Below the pieces are notes generated by a model. That model was not told the DNA's origin and did no database searches. It was given only the letters and a program-made list of their open reading frames with translations. From Cordia subcordata (lineage: Eukaryota > Streptophyta > Magnoliopsida > Boraginales > Cordiaceae): a stretch of DNA of 64,000 nucleotides. Each line of letters starts with the position of its first letter. The first letter of the stretch is position 1. The stretch is taken from contig JAPTOF010000005.1 of the NCBI GenBank assembly GCA_028554755.1, forward strand, positions 6,519,501 to 6,583,500. Direction: 5' to 3'. The position numbers were made by a program, and so were the translations under genes. Shown here one piece after another: positions 46,027 to 57,432 of the stretch.

Positions 46027-46041
46027 GTCTCCCACATGTGG
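46027..46041 (-). promoter_or_regulatory. Polypurine tract of copia element C
   Basis: ACATGTGGGAGAC on the minus strand, immediately before the LTR. Confidence 0.65.
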
Positions 46042-46799
46042 CCAACATTAATTGTTTTATTTATTTTCAAAAAAAATTTAGGAAAAGTATTTATTAGGCT
46101 AAATAGGAAAACAGAATGTGACCACAATTTTTAAAATATTCTGATTCATAAGATTATGCCTCGAGTGCAAATCCAAACCAACAGGATTGTTAAACATCAA
46201 ATTATAGCAATCAAAGTATTCTACATTGACACAACTCTTTCCATGGTCACAAATGTCATCCAACCCTATCGTCATGGACCAAACATATGAAAGTGTAGTA
46301 AAAAACTAGCACCAATATGTAATCAAATGTGCTATTTCTTTATTAGTCCTCCACATGATTTCTCTAAGATTGGCATTCAAAAGGCTGGAAAAATCCAATA
46401 ATCTTATCCTCACAAAATAGCGTTTAACATATTAGAGGAAAGAACATATATCCTTACAAAACAACAATCAGTAGGCCAGAGACAATATTATTTTTAACCT
46501 CACAAAATGACAATCGACAGACCAAAGGAAAGAATAAAAATCTCCACCTAGATAGTGTTCTCATGGAAATATTAAACCAATAGATGATCTTATCGCATTG
46601 GACACCAAATATAAGATCCTCAACATAACATGAATATAAGCTATTACAAAATGTCAAATTATGTCATAAAATATAAAACAACATGCTGTTGTATAAGTGC
46701 ACCAATGTGCAAATAAAATAAAACAAAAATAATGGGAATATCCAACAGTACATTGCAATGCACTAGACAATAGCATCAAAAGATTGTAAAATACCCATA

Positions 46800-47440
46800 T
46801 TCTCAACAAGTTTCACAAAGATTATAAGTCTAAGACCCTTGTCAAGGAGTCAACTAACATGTCGTCAATAGCAATTTATTCTATATGAATGCCACCATTT
46901 TTAACAAAATCTCTAACCACCTAGAATTTGATATTCATATGCTTGTAAGCTTTAGTACTCTTTCTATTAGTCGATAACAAAACAACAACTTTATTATCAT
47001 AGTAGATCTTAATAGATCAAGTAATAGAATTTATAATTCTCAAACCAGATATCATATTCTCAAGCCACATAGCATGAGATGAGACTTCAGAATATGCTAC
47101 AAACTCTACCTACATAGCTAAATGACAATAAGTTGTTGCTTAACACTCTTCCAAGATATAGCCCAACTGGCTAACATAAGGATATACCCAAAAGTACATT
47201 TTCAATCATTTGAACATTCAAAATATAGTCAGAGTTAGAAATATACAACTAATTTCATATGATTTACTTTACTGTAAACAAGCATATAATTTTTTTATTT
47301 TTTATAGGTATCTGATTACTTTCTTAGCAGCAACCCAATGATCTCTTCCAAAATTTATCTGTATCGACCAAGAACTCCTACCACAAAAGCAATATCAGGT
47401 CTAGTGCATATTTGAGCATACATTAAGCTCCCAACAGCAC
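46800..47440 (-). pseudogene. Copia element C RNase H remnant
   Basis: Translated minus-strand traces include a TRPDI-type start near 47400 (TRPDIAFVVG), then EFVAYSE-like and KSAKAYKH-like phrases downstream to about 46900. All frames contain stops. Confidence 0.6.
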
Positions 47441-47546
47441 TAGCATACATCTTTGATAACATTCCTTTCTACATCATTTTGAGGACACTGCTTCAAGTTG
47501 AGCTGATCACCTTTTACAACAAGGGCATCATTAGGCTTACATTTCT

Positions 47547-48420
47547 CTATGTTAAATTGTTTGAGAACTTGATCAATGTAAGCCTTTTGTGAAAGGCCCA
47601 AAATCCCACGAGACCTATCTCGACAAATCTAAACACCAAGAACAAAAGAAGTTCTCCAAGATCTTTCATATCAAAAGTCTTCAACAAATATTGCTTAGTA
47701 TCATGGAGCATATCCAAGTCATTTGCAGCTAGTAGAATATTATGAACATACAATATCAAAAAGATAAATTTACACCCACTGGTCTTGATGTATATACATT
47801 GATCAACTTTATTTTCCTTAAAACCATAAGAAGTTATCCTTTCATCAAATTCAAATATCACTGCCTTGAGGTCTACTTCAACCCATAAATGGATTTTCTA
47901 AGTCTACATACCATGTTCTCTTTACCAATATTAGTAAACCCTTTAGGTTGTTTCATGTAGACTTTTTCATATAAATTGCCATTGAGGAGAGCTATTTTTA
48001 TATCTATTTGATGTAACTCCAAATCAAAATGTGCCACAAGAGCCATTATGACCCTAAAAAAATCCTTTGTAGAAACCGGTAAAAAGGTTTCATTGTAATC
48101 TATACCTCCTCTCTAGGTAAAACCTTTCACAACTAATCTCGCCTTGAACCTCTTAATCTTCCCTAAGGGATCTCTCTTAGTCTTGAAAACCCATCCGCAA
48201 ACCAATAGGCTTATGACCCTCAAGAACATCAACAAGATCCCAAACTTCATTATCCATCATAGACTGCATTTCTTCTTTCGTGGCACCCGTCCATATCTCA
48301 AATTGATCCCCATTAATAGCTTCAAGAAATGTAACCGAGTCGACTACATTTCCAGGATCATAATCTCCCTCGCCTAGAAAAATAAGATAATAATCATGAC
48401 AAGTCTTTATTCTCTAGTGG
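47547..48420 (-). pseudogene. Copia element C reverse transcriptase remnant, active site lost
   Basis: From about 48320 the traces read DPGNVVDSVTFLEAINGDQ, MQSMMDNEVWDLVDV and so on, with shifts. The open piece 47547-47861 reads KVDQCIYIKTSG and FLILYVHNILLAANDLD, then TKQYLLKTFDMKDLGE. The invariant YVDD is YVHN, so both catalytic Asp are replaced. Confidence 0.82.
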
Positions 48421-48589
48421 ACCTCTTCAAATATTGTTCCTCATTAAGCTCATCAGGTAATGAGCTCTTAACATATGGGTTCTCATTAGCTATAACATGT
48501 TCATATACTATAGGGTGCCCACTAGTATCTTGTCTCTTAATATGATCAGTAGTATCTGCTTGACTATCTACTGGTAGTGAAAGCAAGAC

Positions 48590-49818
48590 AATTTCCCTAT
48601 CATTATTTCCAATAACATGCTGAAAAATGCAGCATTACCAACATCCAATTCTAAAAATTTGTTCATTTGACATTTGACAATCCTAGAACCAAATGTAGGA
48701 GAATAAGACTTATATCATTTAGAATGAGCTAAATACCCAATGAAATAATAATTAGTCTTAGGGTCAGTGATTTTCTCATTTAGATAGTAAATCCTTACCT
48801 CAACAAGACAACCCCAAACTCAAAAAGGTCCAAACTAGGCTTTCTCCCCAACCAAAATTCAAAAGGAGCCTTAGTGACAAACTTATTGGGAATACAGTTA
48901 ACTATATAACAAAGTGTTTAAAAGACTTCATCCTAAAAGTACTCTTGTAGGTTAGTGACACTCATCATACTCTTCATTATGTCCTTAAAGGCGAAATTCT
49001 GTCTTCTAGCCACACAATTTTGTTCTAGAGACGTTATGACTACCATAGTACTTACTTCTTCGGTCAAATATAACAATTTTGATAACTTTCCCAACTTATT
49101 TTCTACCTCAGTCTTAAAATTTTAAATTAGGCAATAGCTTTTAGATTTCTCTTTAATTAACTTTAGGTATCCATAATGAGAAAAGTCATCAATAAATGTA
49201 ACAAAGTATTTATTACCACACAACGTAAGAAAATAAGACTCACTAATATCTGAATGAATTACTTTTAAAAGGCTATAACTATAGGTAGCATTTTTCTTTT
49301 AATTTTAGAAAGCTTACCTCTTATGCACTCAATACAAGTTTCAAGATCATCAAAATTTAGAGAAAGCAAAATGTTACTTTCAATGCATCTTTCAACTTTA
49401 CCTCTAGAAATATGATCTAACCTTTTATGTCATAGAAAAGAAAAAGTTTCTTTGATTCAGCTCCTTTTAGAAGCAAGATTTTTTGCACGAAAAGAGTCAC
49501 AAGATTTTCTAGAAACAAACTCAATTTATATAAACCATTTGATAAAACATATTCACCAACAATTTTGGAATTGAAAAACCATTGCACTTCGCATTGCAAA
49601 AAGTTAAAACCATAACCAATCTTGTCTAAAACAGAAATAGAAATCAAGTTCCATCTAAAAGACAGTCCGTAGAAAACATTTTCTAAAACAAGCTCAAAAC
49701 TAGTGTTTAAACGTAGACTAACAGTTCCTATATATTCTACTTTAACTGCAACATTATTCCCAACTTTGATCTTGGACTTTATTTCATTTGGCCTCTGTTT
49801 GTTTTCGAACCCCTGCAA
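48590..49818 (-). pseudogene. Copia element C protease-side and integrase remnant
   Basis: The open part 49417-49818 is the post-protease/pre-integrase stretch (NVFYGLSFRWNLISISVLDK, NGLYKLSL). Just below, ETCIECIRGK keeps the second CxxC half of the zinc region. The integrase core between 49.3 and 48.7 kb is only visible as scattered motifs with many stops. Confidence 0.68.
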
Positions 49819-49979
49819 AGAAATAACAATGTGTGTCGTTGCACCACTATTAATCCACCAAGCATTTGATACTTCATCAAAATAACATGTGTTGTTGCAC
49901 CACTATTAATCCACCAAGTATTTGATACTTCACCAACTAAATTGGATTCTAAACAAACATGGGCTAGTGAATTACCTTC

Positions 49980-50760
49980 TCATGCTTTCTTTTTCTTTAA
50001 CAAAGATTTGAATTTAGTGCATTAAGCTCTCTTATGACCTCTTCTCTTACATAAGTAACAATTTGATCAAACTTATTGACAACAGATTTAGGACCTCCTA
50101 CATTGTGCTTTTGGTTTTGATTCTGACCTTTACTACCATTTTTGGAGCCCTAAACTTTCTTATGAGCATGTCCTCTAGAATTCAAGGTACCAACCTTATC
50201 AGAGTGGGGTTTAGGCTTGGAAACAAGCAACTACCTCAGTTTTTTCACTCTTAATTTTGTTTTCCTTAACAACACATTGAGTAATCCAGTCATTAATGGT
50301 CCAGGATTCCTTTTGGGTATTATAAGAACTCTTTATGTGGGAAAGCTCATAAGGTAAAGTGTTAAGGGCATGGTAAATTATGAGGGAATCTGGAATGGTC
50401 ACTTTGTGGGATTGGAGTTTTGTTTAAACATGAATCACTTTCAAAATATAATCTCTAACCCCATGCTTCTTATCATATTTCATTCCTGTAAGCTCACTTA
50501 TCAGATTTTCAGTCTCAGCATTATTAGATACTTGGTATCTCTATCCTACAGCGGTTAAAAGTTCTTTTGCACTCTCAATTTTGGGCAAACCACTCATCAA
50601 ATGTTTAGCTATTGTTGTCTTCATAGTCATCAAGGCAAGATGGTTAAACCTTTCGCATTTTTGACAATATTTCTTCTCCTCATCATTACTTTCCTCTGTC
50701 AAATTATCTGGTGCATCAAAACATAGAGTTAAGTCAAGATTAGCTACACTAAAATAAAAT
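49980..50760 (-). pseudogene. Copia element C Gag remnant
   Basis: The piece at 50211-50402 reads TIPDSLIIYHALNTLPYEL and ESWTINDWITQCV, a UBN2-type Gag C-terminus. At about 50020-50062 a CCHC knuckle NCYLCKRRGHKRA (then a stop, then Cys) is nearly intact, with spacing CX2CX4HX4C. Confidence 0.72.
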
Positions 50761-50989
50761 CAATGTTTAGTTTCTATTTCTTTAAGTTTTGTCCATTCAA
50801 GACCTCAAATATAGTGACAGCATTATTCAAAGCAAAAGGAACTATCCAAGAAAAGAATGCAACATCAATAAACATTATGCATACATGCTACATTACAAAA
50901 GTAAGCATTATAAACAAAAGAGTCCAAACACATCGTTGTCATATTCACCTTTGTCCAGATAATCCAACATATAAATAGGTACTTTTTTG

Positions 50990-51590
50990 ACACAAAGTAA
51001 GACATATAAGATCACCCCACTGAAAGAAAAGTCAACCACCTTTAGGCAATTGAGCTCCCTAATAGTATTGTAATCTTGGTCCATATTTTATATTTATGCT
51101 ACCGGGTTAAAGCCATGTAATGATCTCCTTTGAGACAGCATTGTGCACTTTACCGTATTAGTTTCCCAAACAAAATAAGAAAAGCCGCTAATTTAATTGA
51201 GCAAATCACTTTGGTGAATTTTCCAACTTAAATCTATTCTGTCGACTCAGTAGGAAAACTTAATGCTTAATATAATCTCAAAATGCTACGTATGCACTTG
51301 GTCACATAATATGAAACACTTCTATATAATGTGTCTTAGCGATCAATTTAAATTGCATTCCTCAAGAAATATTGAAAAAAAAATTTACATAATACTCAAC
51401 AACATATGATTAATAATAGAAAGTATGTAAGAGCTGTAAACTTTCAGTTAAATTCAATAAATGTAGCCTTTGGATTCATTTATAAAGAAAACTATACTTA
51501 AGAATAAAATTATCAAAAGTACATGTCATGTCCAAATATATATTATAAAATAAAAATTACAGGAAATAAAACAATTCACATGACATTTAT
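50990..51590. other. Unassigned AT-rich DNA between Gag of element C and the tRNA-like array
   Basis: No PBS or LTR edge could be located here. Confidence 0.4.
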
Positions 51591-51599
51591 ATGTATAAA

Positions 51600-52375
51600 G
51601 ATTTGAAGGTTGTGGTTCAAATCCATTAAACTGTAATTAGGCCCCTTACATCATGTTATGATTAAAGGCAAAGCACAAATAAATAAAAATTCCAAAGTTG
51701 GTTTGGTGGTAAACCATCAAGCTTTAAAATCCTGCTTAAATTGGAAGTTTGAGGTTTGAGTCTTGTTGTTGCCTTTGTTTTAATTAATCCATTAGGACAA
51801 ATACATAGTAAACAAAAAATAATCACAAGTAATTACACTTAGCTCAGTGGCAACCCATACAGTAATAGAATCCCTTTATGTGCTTGATCTAGGGTTTGAA
51901 CTTTTTTTCTCACAAGCCTCTTTTAATTATAATTTATCATGACCATTGATATATGTGTACACAGCCAAACAAATAAACAAAATAGGACTTTGGTATAGTG
52001 GTAATTTGTTTAGCTTAGAAGTTTGTTTTATCCAAAAGTCTAAGGTTCTAGTCTTGTAGGCTACTTCTAGCATCAATTTTTTTTCTTCTTATCATGAAGA
52101 CACATATACCCAGGACAAAATACATAACACAAATTGGTACGTAGGATGGTTGGTTTACATGTTACACTAAAATTTCAAAGGTCTTTCATTTGAAACATTG
52201 TTGCAACTTGATATTTTATTTATTTGTTTATTTTTTTTTATTATAACCAATAGTTTAGAAATGGCATACAAACAATAAATTAGAAGACCTTTTATTTAGT
52301 GGCAGCAAGCATCGCATAAAAGATTTGTTAATAAAAGGTTTAGGGTTCAATTCTTGCTACATCATCCAAAACCTT
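51600..52375 (+). repeat. Periodic array of about six degenerate tRNA-like (A box/B box) units
   Basis: B-box-like motifs (GGTTCAAATCC, GGTTTGAGTCT, GGTTTGAACTT, GGTTCTAGTCT, CATTTGAAACA, GGTTCAATTCT) start at 51614, 51753, 51893, 52044, about 52188 and 52344, spaced 139-156 bp. Most have an A-box-like TGGTAA/AGTGGCAA phrase 45-60 bp upstream, best in TTAGCTCAGTGGCAACCC (51839). Each unit is followed by a T-rich patch and an A-rich AAACAAATAA spacer. It could be tandem tRNA-derived SINE relics or an unknown satellite. A cloverleaf does not fold convincingly by eye, so these are not called tRNA genes. Confidence 0.55.
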
Positions 52376-52525
52376 TTTTAATTAAATCAATTAATCTCAA
52401 GATAAAATAATTAATACAAATTATGTGATAATGTTAATAAAAAAAGGGCACCATGAATAGCAACGATAGTTCAATGTAAACCCAATATGATCACAAAGCT
52501 AACTTATGAAAACCCACTTTAAAAA

Positions 52526-52759
52526 GAAATATTCCAGTATAAATATCTATAGATAAGGGATCCATATATCTTTTTTGCAAAATTCAAAAGAAATATATGA
52601 TCATCATATCAATGAATCTTCCAATAGGTTGTTTTGAAGGATTTACTAGTTGCTGTGGGATTTTGAAGTCGTAATTGAGTACGATTTTATCATGTTTATG
52701 ACTACTATAGTTAAAATTCTCTAGAAAGAATATGAATGTAGAAGATAAGTTAAAAAAAA
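52526..52759. other. AT-rich spacer
   Basis: No feature recognised. Confidence 0.4.
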
Positions 52760-52772
52760 AAGTATAATATAA

Positions 52773-52875
52773 TTTTTTTAAAAAAAATTTTGAAACCCCA
52801 CCCCATGGCATTTGAACCTATGCCTTTACTTCTGAATTGAGATAATCTCAACTACTTGAGCCATCTCTTGATCCC
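52773..52875 (-). mobile_element. tRNA-derived SINE with perfect 13-bp target duplication
   Basis: On the minus strand the body starts GGGATCAAGAGATGGCTCAA, giving an A box TGGCTCAAGTAG. A B box GGTTCAAATGCC follows about 50 bp later, then a short GGGGTGGGG tail ending in an A-rich run. The 13-mer AAGTATAATATAA flanks it at 52760-52772 and 52876-52888. Internal pol III boxes, an A-rich 3' end and a long duplication are diagnostic of a SINE retroposed by LINE machinery. It is only about 103 bp. Confidence 0.85.
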
Positions 52876-52888
52876 AAGTATAATATAA

Positions 52889-53830
52889 CTTTATACCTAA
52901 AATATACTATTGCATTAGCAATATTAAGACCAGGATTTGGAAAAAGATATTTTGGGTATGATAGGATATATTTAGTTATTCCAAAGTTAATAATAAAGCA
53001 AATCAAGTATGCTAGCATCTCCACATAATAATGAAGATCATTAGACCAGCCAAGGTAATAATTTAATTATATATAATTATCTTTATTAAGCATAATGTGT
53101 ATTAATTCTACATATAATCACAACGAAATTGTAGTGTTGCACACATTTTAATGATTATACTAGTTGTACCCATTTAGATTCTAAATCAATATGAAAGGAG
53201 AATTGACATTGGCCTACAGATAAATGATATAGAATTGAGCTTAATTTTTCATACTAGCCTATTTGGCATTATTCTGCTAAGTTAACAACTAGCATTGGTG
53301 TGTTTGCTTAGAAAATTGCTCAGATGAGCAATTATTATTTAATTGTTAAGCCTGATTGGAAGAAATTTTCCAAGCCTAAAAAAGAAAGAATGATAAATTT
53401 CACAAAGGTTTGTGTAAAACTAATGATTTTGTATGGAAGTATTTTCCTTTCACCTTTGTTTAGTTTACTCCATAGTTCTTAAATACAAGCTGTACATGAA
53501 CAAACATCAGTTTACATTAGAGCTAATGACTTTATTTCATTACAACAATGTTAACAGAGATATACAAGTCTAATATATTTACTATTGTGTGGCTCATGAT
53601 ATGGACTTATCTAATTGGTTAGCTATTTGTCTAACACGTGATTGTTTACGCTGGTTATCAACTAGTACCAAATTACATTTAGGGGTTGTCTAGCTATATT
53701 TCCAAATATGCATTCTTTTTTGTTATAGATTTCACTATTCTAATTCTTATATTTCTTAAAAGTGTTTTATTTTTCCCAATGACAAGAAAACTTATAAAGC
53801 ATGTGTAAAGGATGTGCGATGTTCTAGTTA
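52889..53830. other. Intergenic DNA
   Basis: No gene recognised. Confidence 0.4.
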
Positions 53831-53996
53831 AAGGCAATGGAAAGAACACAAATGGAATTTAAGGAAGATCATTTACAAGCTTGAAGAAAAAGAAACTATT
53901 GTAGATGAAATTTATCATCACGTTCCAAATGGGATAGATGATGGTCAATGGATAGAATTTGTAACCATTAATTTAAAACAAGAAACCAAGGTACAT
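53831..53996 (+). pseudogene. Possible transposase_24/CACTA-associated ORF fragment
   Basis: The translation has QWKEHKWNLRK, then a charged helix, then HHVPNGIDDGQWIEFV. A W-K basic helix followed by VPxGIxxxQWxxFV is the pattern of plant transposon proteins of the Transposase_24 type. It ends at a possible splice donor (CAAGGTACATG). The assignment rests on motif memory only. Confidence 0.4.
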
Positions 53997-54950
53997 GCCA
54001 TACCCTCAACTTGTAATATATGTACTAATTATACAATTAAATTTGTCTTCATTTTTCACTATTATTACTTTGCTTTTTGTATTAGGAAGATAAATCTACC
54101 AAAGTAAAACTTAGTAAAACTTAGCAAACAAAAATACACACTTGTGGTTAACAAAGTTTTCCTAGAAAGACAAATAGTATGGTAACTTCAAATTTTATCT
54201 TTTAAACTGATTTTTTACAATTTTGTAGTAAGTTATTAACTTTACAATTAAAACTTAAAAATAAAATCTCGCAAGAAACTGAGCATGGTGAACAAGTGGG
54301 TGAAATTAACCTGGACTAAAATTGACTTCTACATTGCTACACACGAGAGGAAATATAGTGAAATAACTAATGCTAGTTTATGCTTATGATGGTAATTAAA
54401 TATTTAAGTCTTTGAGTTTAAGAGATCTACAGGTTACATAAACGTTTATGCATGCCTTAAGCACATAAATTATTTTTTTATAAGTTTGATGTGATTGACA
54501 AGTGGTTACCATAAATATTGCTCAATATCATGTATCTTCTGGATTAGTACTTGAAATATACACTTTAATCATTATTATGAAATGTATTCTTCTATTACTA
54601 CATACTTAGCATTAACTCTCGTGCATATGTGGATACAAATCAATTTTTGTAGCAAGTGCTTGTTTTATGGACATGTAGATCATTGTGATTGAGAAGATGC
54701 CAGATTTTTAAGTTTCATAGAAAGATATTACCACTATAAATGGGAAATAGGTTACAACAACATTTTTTGTTAGATATCGGATTTCACCTATCCTTTTTTT
54801 CAACTCAACCAGATGCAAGGTTTTTTATGTTTCTCAATTGTATTTTTCTATGTTTTGTTAGGCATACCACATTTAGCATACCACTTTAAAATAAGGCAAT
54901 TACATACTTCACACTTCAGAGTGAAATTCTCTATTGTTTTGTTGTCTTCT
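53997..54950. other. Intergenic DNA left of the NPF pseudogene copies
   Basis: No exon of the NPF gene or other family could be read here. Confidence 0.4.
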
Positions 54951-54984
54951 TCATTTTTTTTGTTGATTTACTTAAAAATATAAT

Positions 54985-56200
54985 TGAGAAACATAACAAA
55001 ACCTTACACCTACACCAGCATTAAGGTTAATGTAATTGGTTTGTGGGGCCAAAAGTCACAATTTAATACTTGTATATGAATAACTAGTATATACTTGTCT
55101 ATTAGTTTACTCGTCTTTCACGCGTAACCTATTATTGTTTTGTTTATTGCACTCACCTGCTTCTCCTCTTAGCATTAGTGTACAAGGACTTAGAGAGAGA
55201 AATAATGTTTGGTTTTGTTGTTTTTCTTTTCTTTTTCTTTTTTTTTTGGTGGTCACTATTCAAGTTTTTGAACAAATCTTGTGTCAAAATAGGGTCTACA
55301 AGCCCATGGATGCTAGGCTTAGTTACACAAGTTGAGGAAACCAAACAAGATGCTGAGAATAATTTCAATCTTGGGAAACATATGTTTGAAACACAATGAT
55401 TGCACAAATCAAAATTCTTTTTGTGAAGCAAGGCACCAATTTTCAGAGAAACTTGGATAACTTTGAAATCCCTCCAAACAATTTAGCTGCATTTGTTACC
55501 TTGTCCATGCTTATCTCTGTTGTGCTATACGATTGATATTTTGTCAAGAAGGTTAGAAGATAGACCAAAATGTAGAGGAATTAGGTTGAGTACAAGTATG
55601 GTTCTTCACATTATCATCATTTTAGTTGCCTCATTCAATGAGACGTATGGGATATGTGTCACCAAGGATCATGACGTAGTTGAAAATGGAAAATAGGCAC
55701 CTATCATCATCATGACATAGTTGAAAATGGAAAATAGGCACCTATCACCATCATGACATAGTTGAAAATGGAAATAGGCACCTATCACCATCATCATCTT
55801 ACTTCCTCAGTCCATGTTCATGGGAATAGCTGACACGTTTCTGAAGGTGCCAAAGATCGAGTTCTTCTACGATCAAGCATAAGAAAACACGAAGAACCTC
55901 GACAACGTCTTACTCCAAGACGAGTTTGGGAGTAGGGAATTTTATCAATGGTTTCCTGTTGTCGACTATTTCCCACACCAGTGAAAAGCATGGGCACCAA
56001 GGCTGGATTCCGAACAACCTTAATACTACTCATCTCGACAACTGCTATGGATTTTTTGCAGTTTTAAACTTGATCAACTTCAAAGGTAATAGTTTATGGA
56101 GAACGACATGGAAATGGAAGAAAAGGGAAACAATAATGGTGGCTAAACACAAGATGGCATAGTTGATCTCAAAGGCAACCCTTTTATTATATCCAAATGA
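54985..56200 (+). pseudogene. NRT1/PTR family (NPF) pseudogene, copy A (C-terminal half)
   Basis: A short exon tail (LTPTPALR then GTTAAT) ends near 55019. The last exon starts after ATTCAAG near 55263 with FLNKSCVKIGSTSPWML and VTQVEETKQ, the conserved loop of peptide/nitrate transporters. It then runs out of frame through AAFVTLSMLISVVLYD to GVGNFINGFLLSTISHTSEK, HGHQGWIPNNLNTTHLDN and FFAVLNLINF (55926-56100), the TM11-TM12 region. One frameshift follows TKQ, and a 41-bp triplication disrupts 55670-55790. NPF proteins are 12-helix proton-coupled carriers; the fragment best resembles the NPF5 clade, by motif memory. Confidence 0.85.
55670..55792 (+). repeat. 41-bp tandem triplication inside NPF copy A
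   Basis: Units with CATGACATAGTTGAAAATGG start at 55670, 55711 and 55752. Copy B has a single unit at 58664, so the expansion happened after duplication. Confidence 0.92.
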
Positions 56201-56367
56201 GGAGGATGGACTACTTGTTATCTCATTATTAGTATCCTTTAAGTAGCGTTTGGTCCATGAAATTTTATAGGATTCCCAAGAATGCTAAGTTAGGAATGTT
56301 AAATTCCCACATATTGTTTGCAAAATAGAAAAATATTCTTAGAAATATAACATTCTCAGAAAATTTA
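56201..56367. other. NPF duplicate 3' flank, copy A left part
   Basis: Homologous to 59090-59275. It begins with the AGCGTTTGGTCCATGAAATTTTATAGGATTCC phrase, split here by the insertion at 56368. Confidence 0.6.
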
Positions 56368-56991
56368 GGGCCTGTTTGGAAGTGTTCTTGTTTTGTAAAA
56401 CAGTTTTCCAGAAGAGTTTTTAAAAATTGTTTTAAAAAACAAAACAACAAAAAATTTGTTTGGATGGAAGATAAATTTATTTTTTTATCTTGCATAAAAA
56501 AGATCATTACACCCTTATTTTTTTCTTTATATTTGTTTTTTTTCCTCTAATAAACATATATCTACATATGTATACACGCACATGTATATACATGTGTATG
56601 TATGTATAATTTGTGTGTTCTAAAAGAAGCTAGAATAGGCATAGGTTGGGGTGAGATCAAGGATGGGTGATGGGTAGGGGTAGGGGTAGGTGGGACGGGT
56701 GGGGTGGGCGAGGGTCAGGGTAAGTGGGGTGAAGGGGTGGGCTAGGGTCAGGGTAAGTTGGGGGAAGGAAAATAATTAAATAATGAAATTGCGCTTTTGA
56801 GAACAACATGTCAAAAACACATGAAAACAACAAAAATGTGTTTCTTTTTTTTTTGTTTTTAAAAACACTTTTTTTAGAACAGTTTTCAAAAACAATTTTG
56901 GAAAACAATTGTTTCCAAACAAGTTTTTATATTTTTTGGTTTTCAAAAACAAAAAAAATAACTGTTTTTGAAAACAGTTCCAAACAACCCC
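56368..56991. mobile_element. 624-bp MITE with G-rich core in the NPF copy A flank
   Basis: Ends GGGCCTGTTTGGAAGTG and, inverted, GGGGTTGTTTGGAACTG; TTA on both sides (56365-56367, 56992-56994). The orthologous place in copy B near 59275 lacks it. The core at 56655-56765 is a G-rich run of GGGGTAGGGGTAGGTGGG-type repeats on the plus strand. Confidence 0.85.
56655..56765 (+). repeat. G-rich minisatellite core, potential G-quadruplex
   Basis: At least eight runs of three or more G separated by short loops, standing out sharply from the surrounding AT-rich DNA. Confidence 0.75.
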
Positions 56992-57139
56992 TTAATATTC
57001 CCATGAATTCCCCCATTTTCATTCCCATGAGAGAGGGTGGGAATCCTACATTCTTGAGTTACAGGAATGTGCTAGAGAACTCAAAGACAAAATTATGCAC
57101 ATTAGTAAGAATAAGAAAATAATTCTTTTCATTATTTTA

Positions 57140-57400
57140 TTCTTTTTTATAAAGCACACATTATACACACTATGCACACACATTACACATTATGCACGCA
57201 CTACGCATGCACATTGCACAAACCCTACACCATAAACCCAAATCCTAATTTAATATCTTATTCACCATATTGCACATATAAAACTTATATATTGCACATA
57301 TTACACAAATTGCACACATTAGACACACTGCATACACTTATGTACATTGCACATGTACACACATATTACACACAATGAACACATAAATTGCGATATTCTT
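57140..57400. repeat. ACATT/GCACA-rich microsatellite-like block 1
   Basis: Irregular ATTACACA, TTGCACA and TATGCACA phrases with a conserved inner CCATAAACCCAAATCCTAAT landmark. Recurs at 59430-59660 and 63100-63390. Confidence 0.85.
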
Positions 57401-57432
57401 TAGCCCTTTTTTTTTCTCTTGAATGATAACAG

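Larger units (their letters stand above)
45540..52525 (-). mobile_element. Ty1/copia element C, decayed
   Basis: Read on the minus strand: possible 5' LTR trace near 52475-52525, Gag (50.0-50.8 kb), protease and pre-integrase (49.3-49.8 kb), integrase (48.6-49.3 kb), RT (47.5-48.4 kb), RNase H (46.8-47.4 kb), PPT and 3' LTR. The inner edge of the 3' LTR (46026) is firm, but its outer edge near 45540 is a guess. The 5' LTR trace shares CAATATGATCACAAAGCTAAC and CCACTTTAAA-AAATATTCCA with the 3' LTR but lacks about 60 bp between them. The distance from that trace to Gag is unusually long and holds the tRNA-like array. Confidence 0.75.

Noticed and set aside
51839..51905. A functional tRNA gene, because of TTAGCTCAGTGGCAA and GGTTTGAACTT
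   Set aside because: The acceptor and anticodon arms do not pair convincingly by eye and the unit is one of several degenerate repeats.
55135..55431. Overlapping short ORFs on both strands
   Set aside because: They are shadows of the NPF exon and of the T-rich stretch of its intron; only the VTQVEETKQ frame is meaningful.
56657..56908. Proline-rich minus-strand ORF
   Set aside because: It is a translation of the G-rich core of a MITE, not a protein-coding gene.
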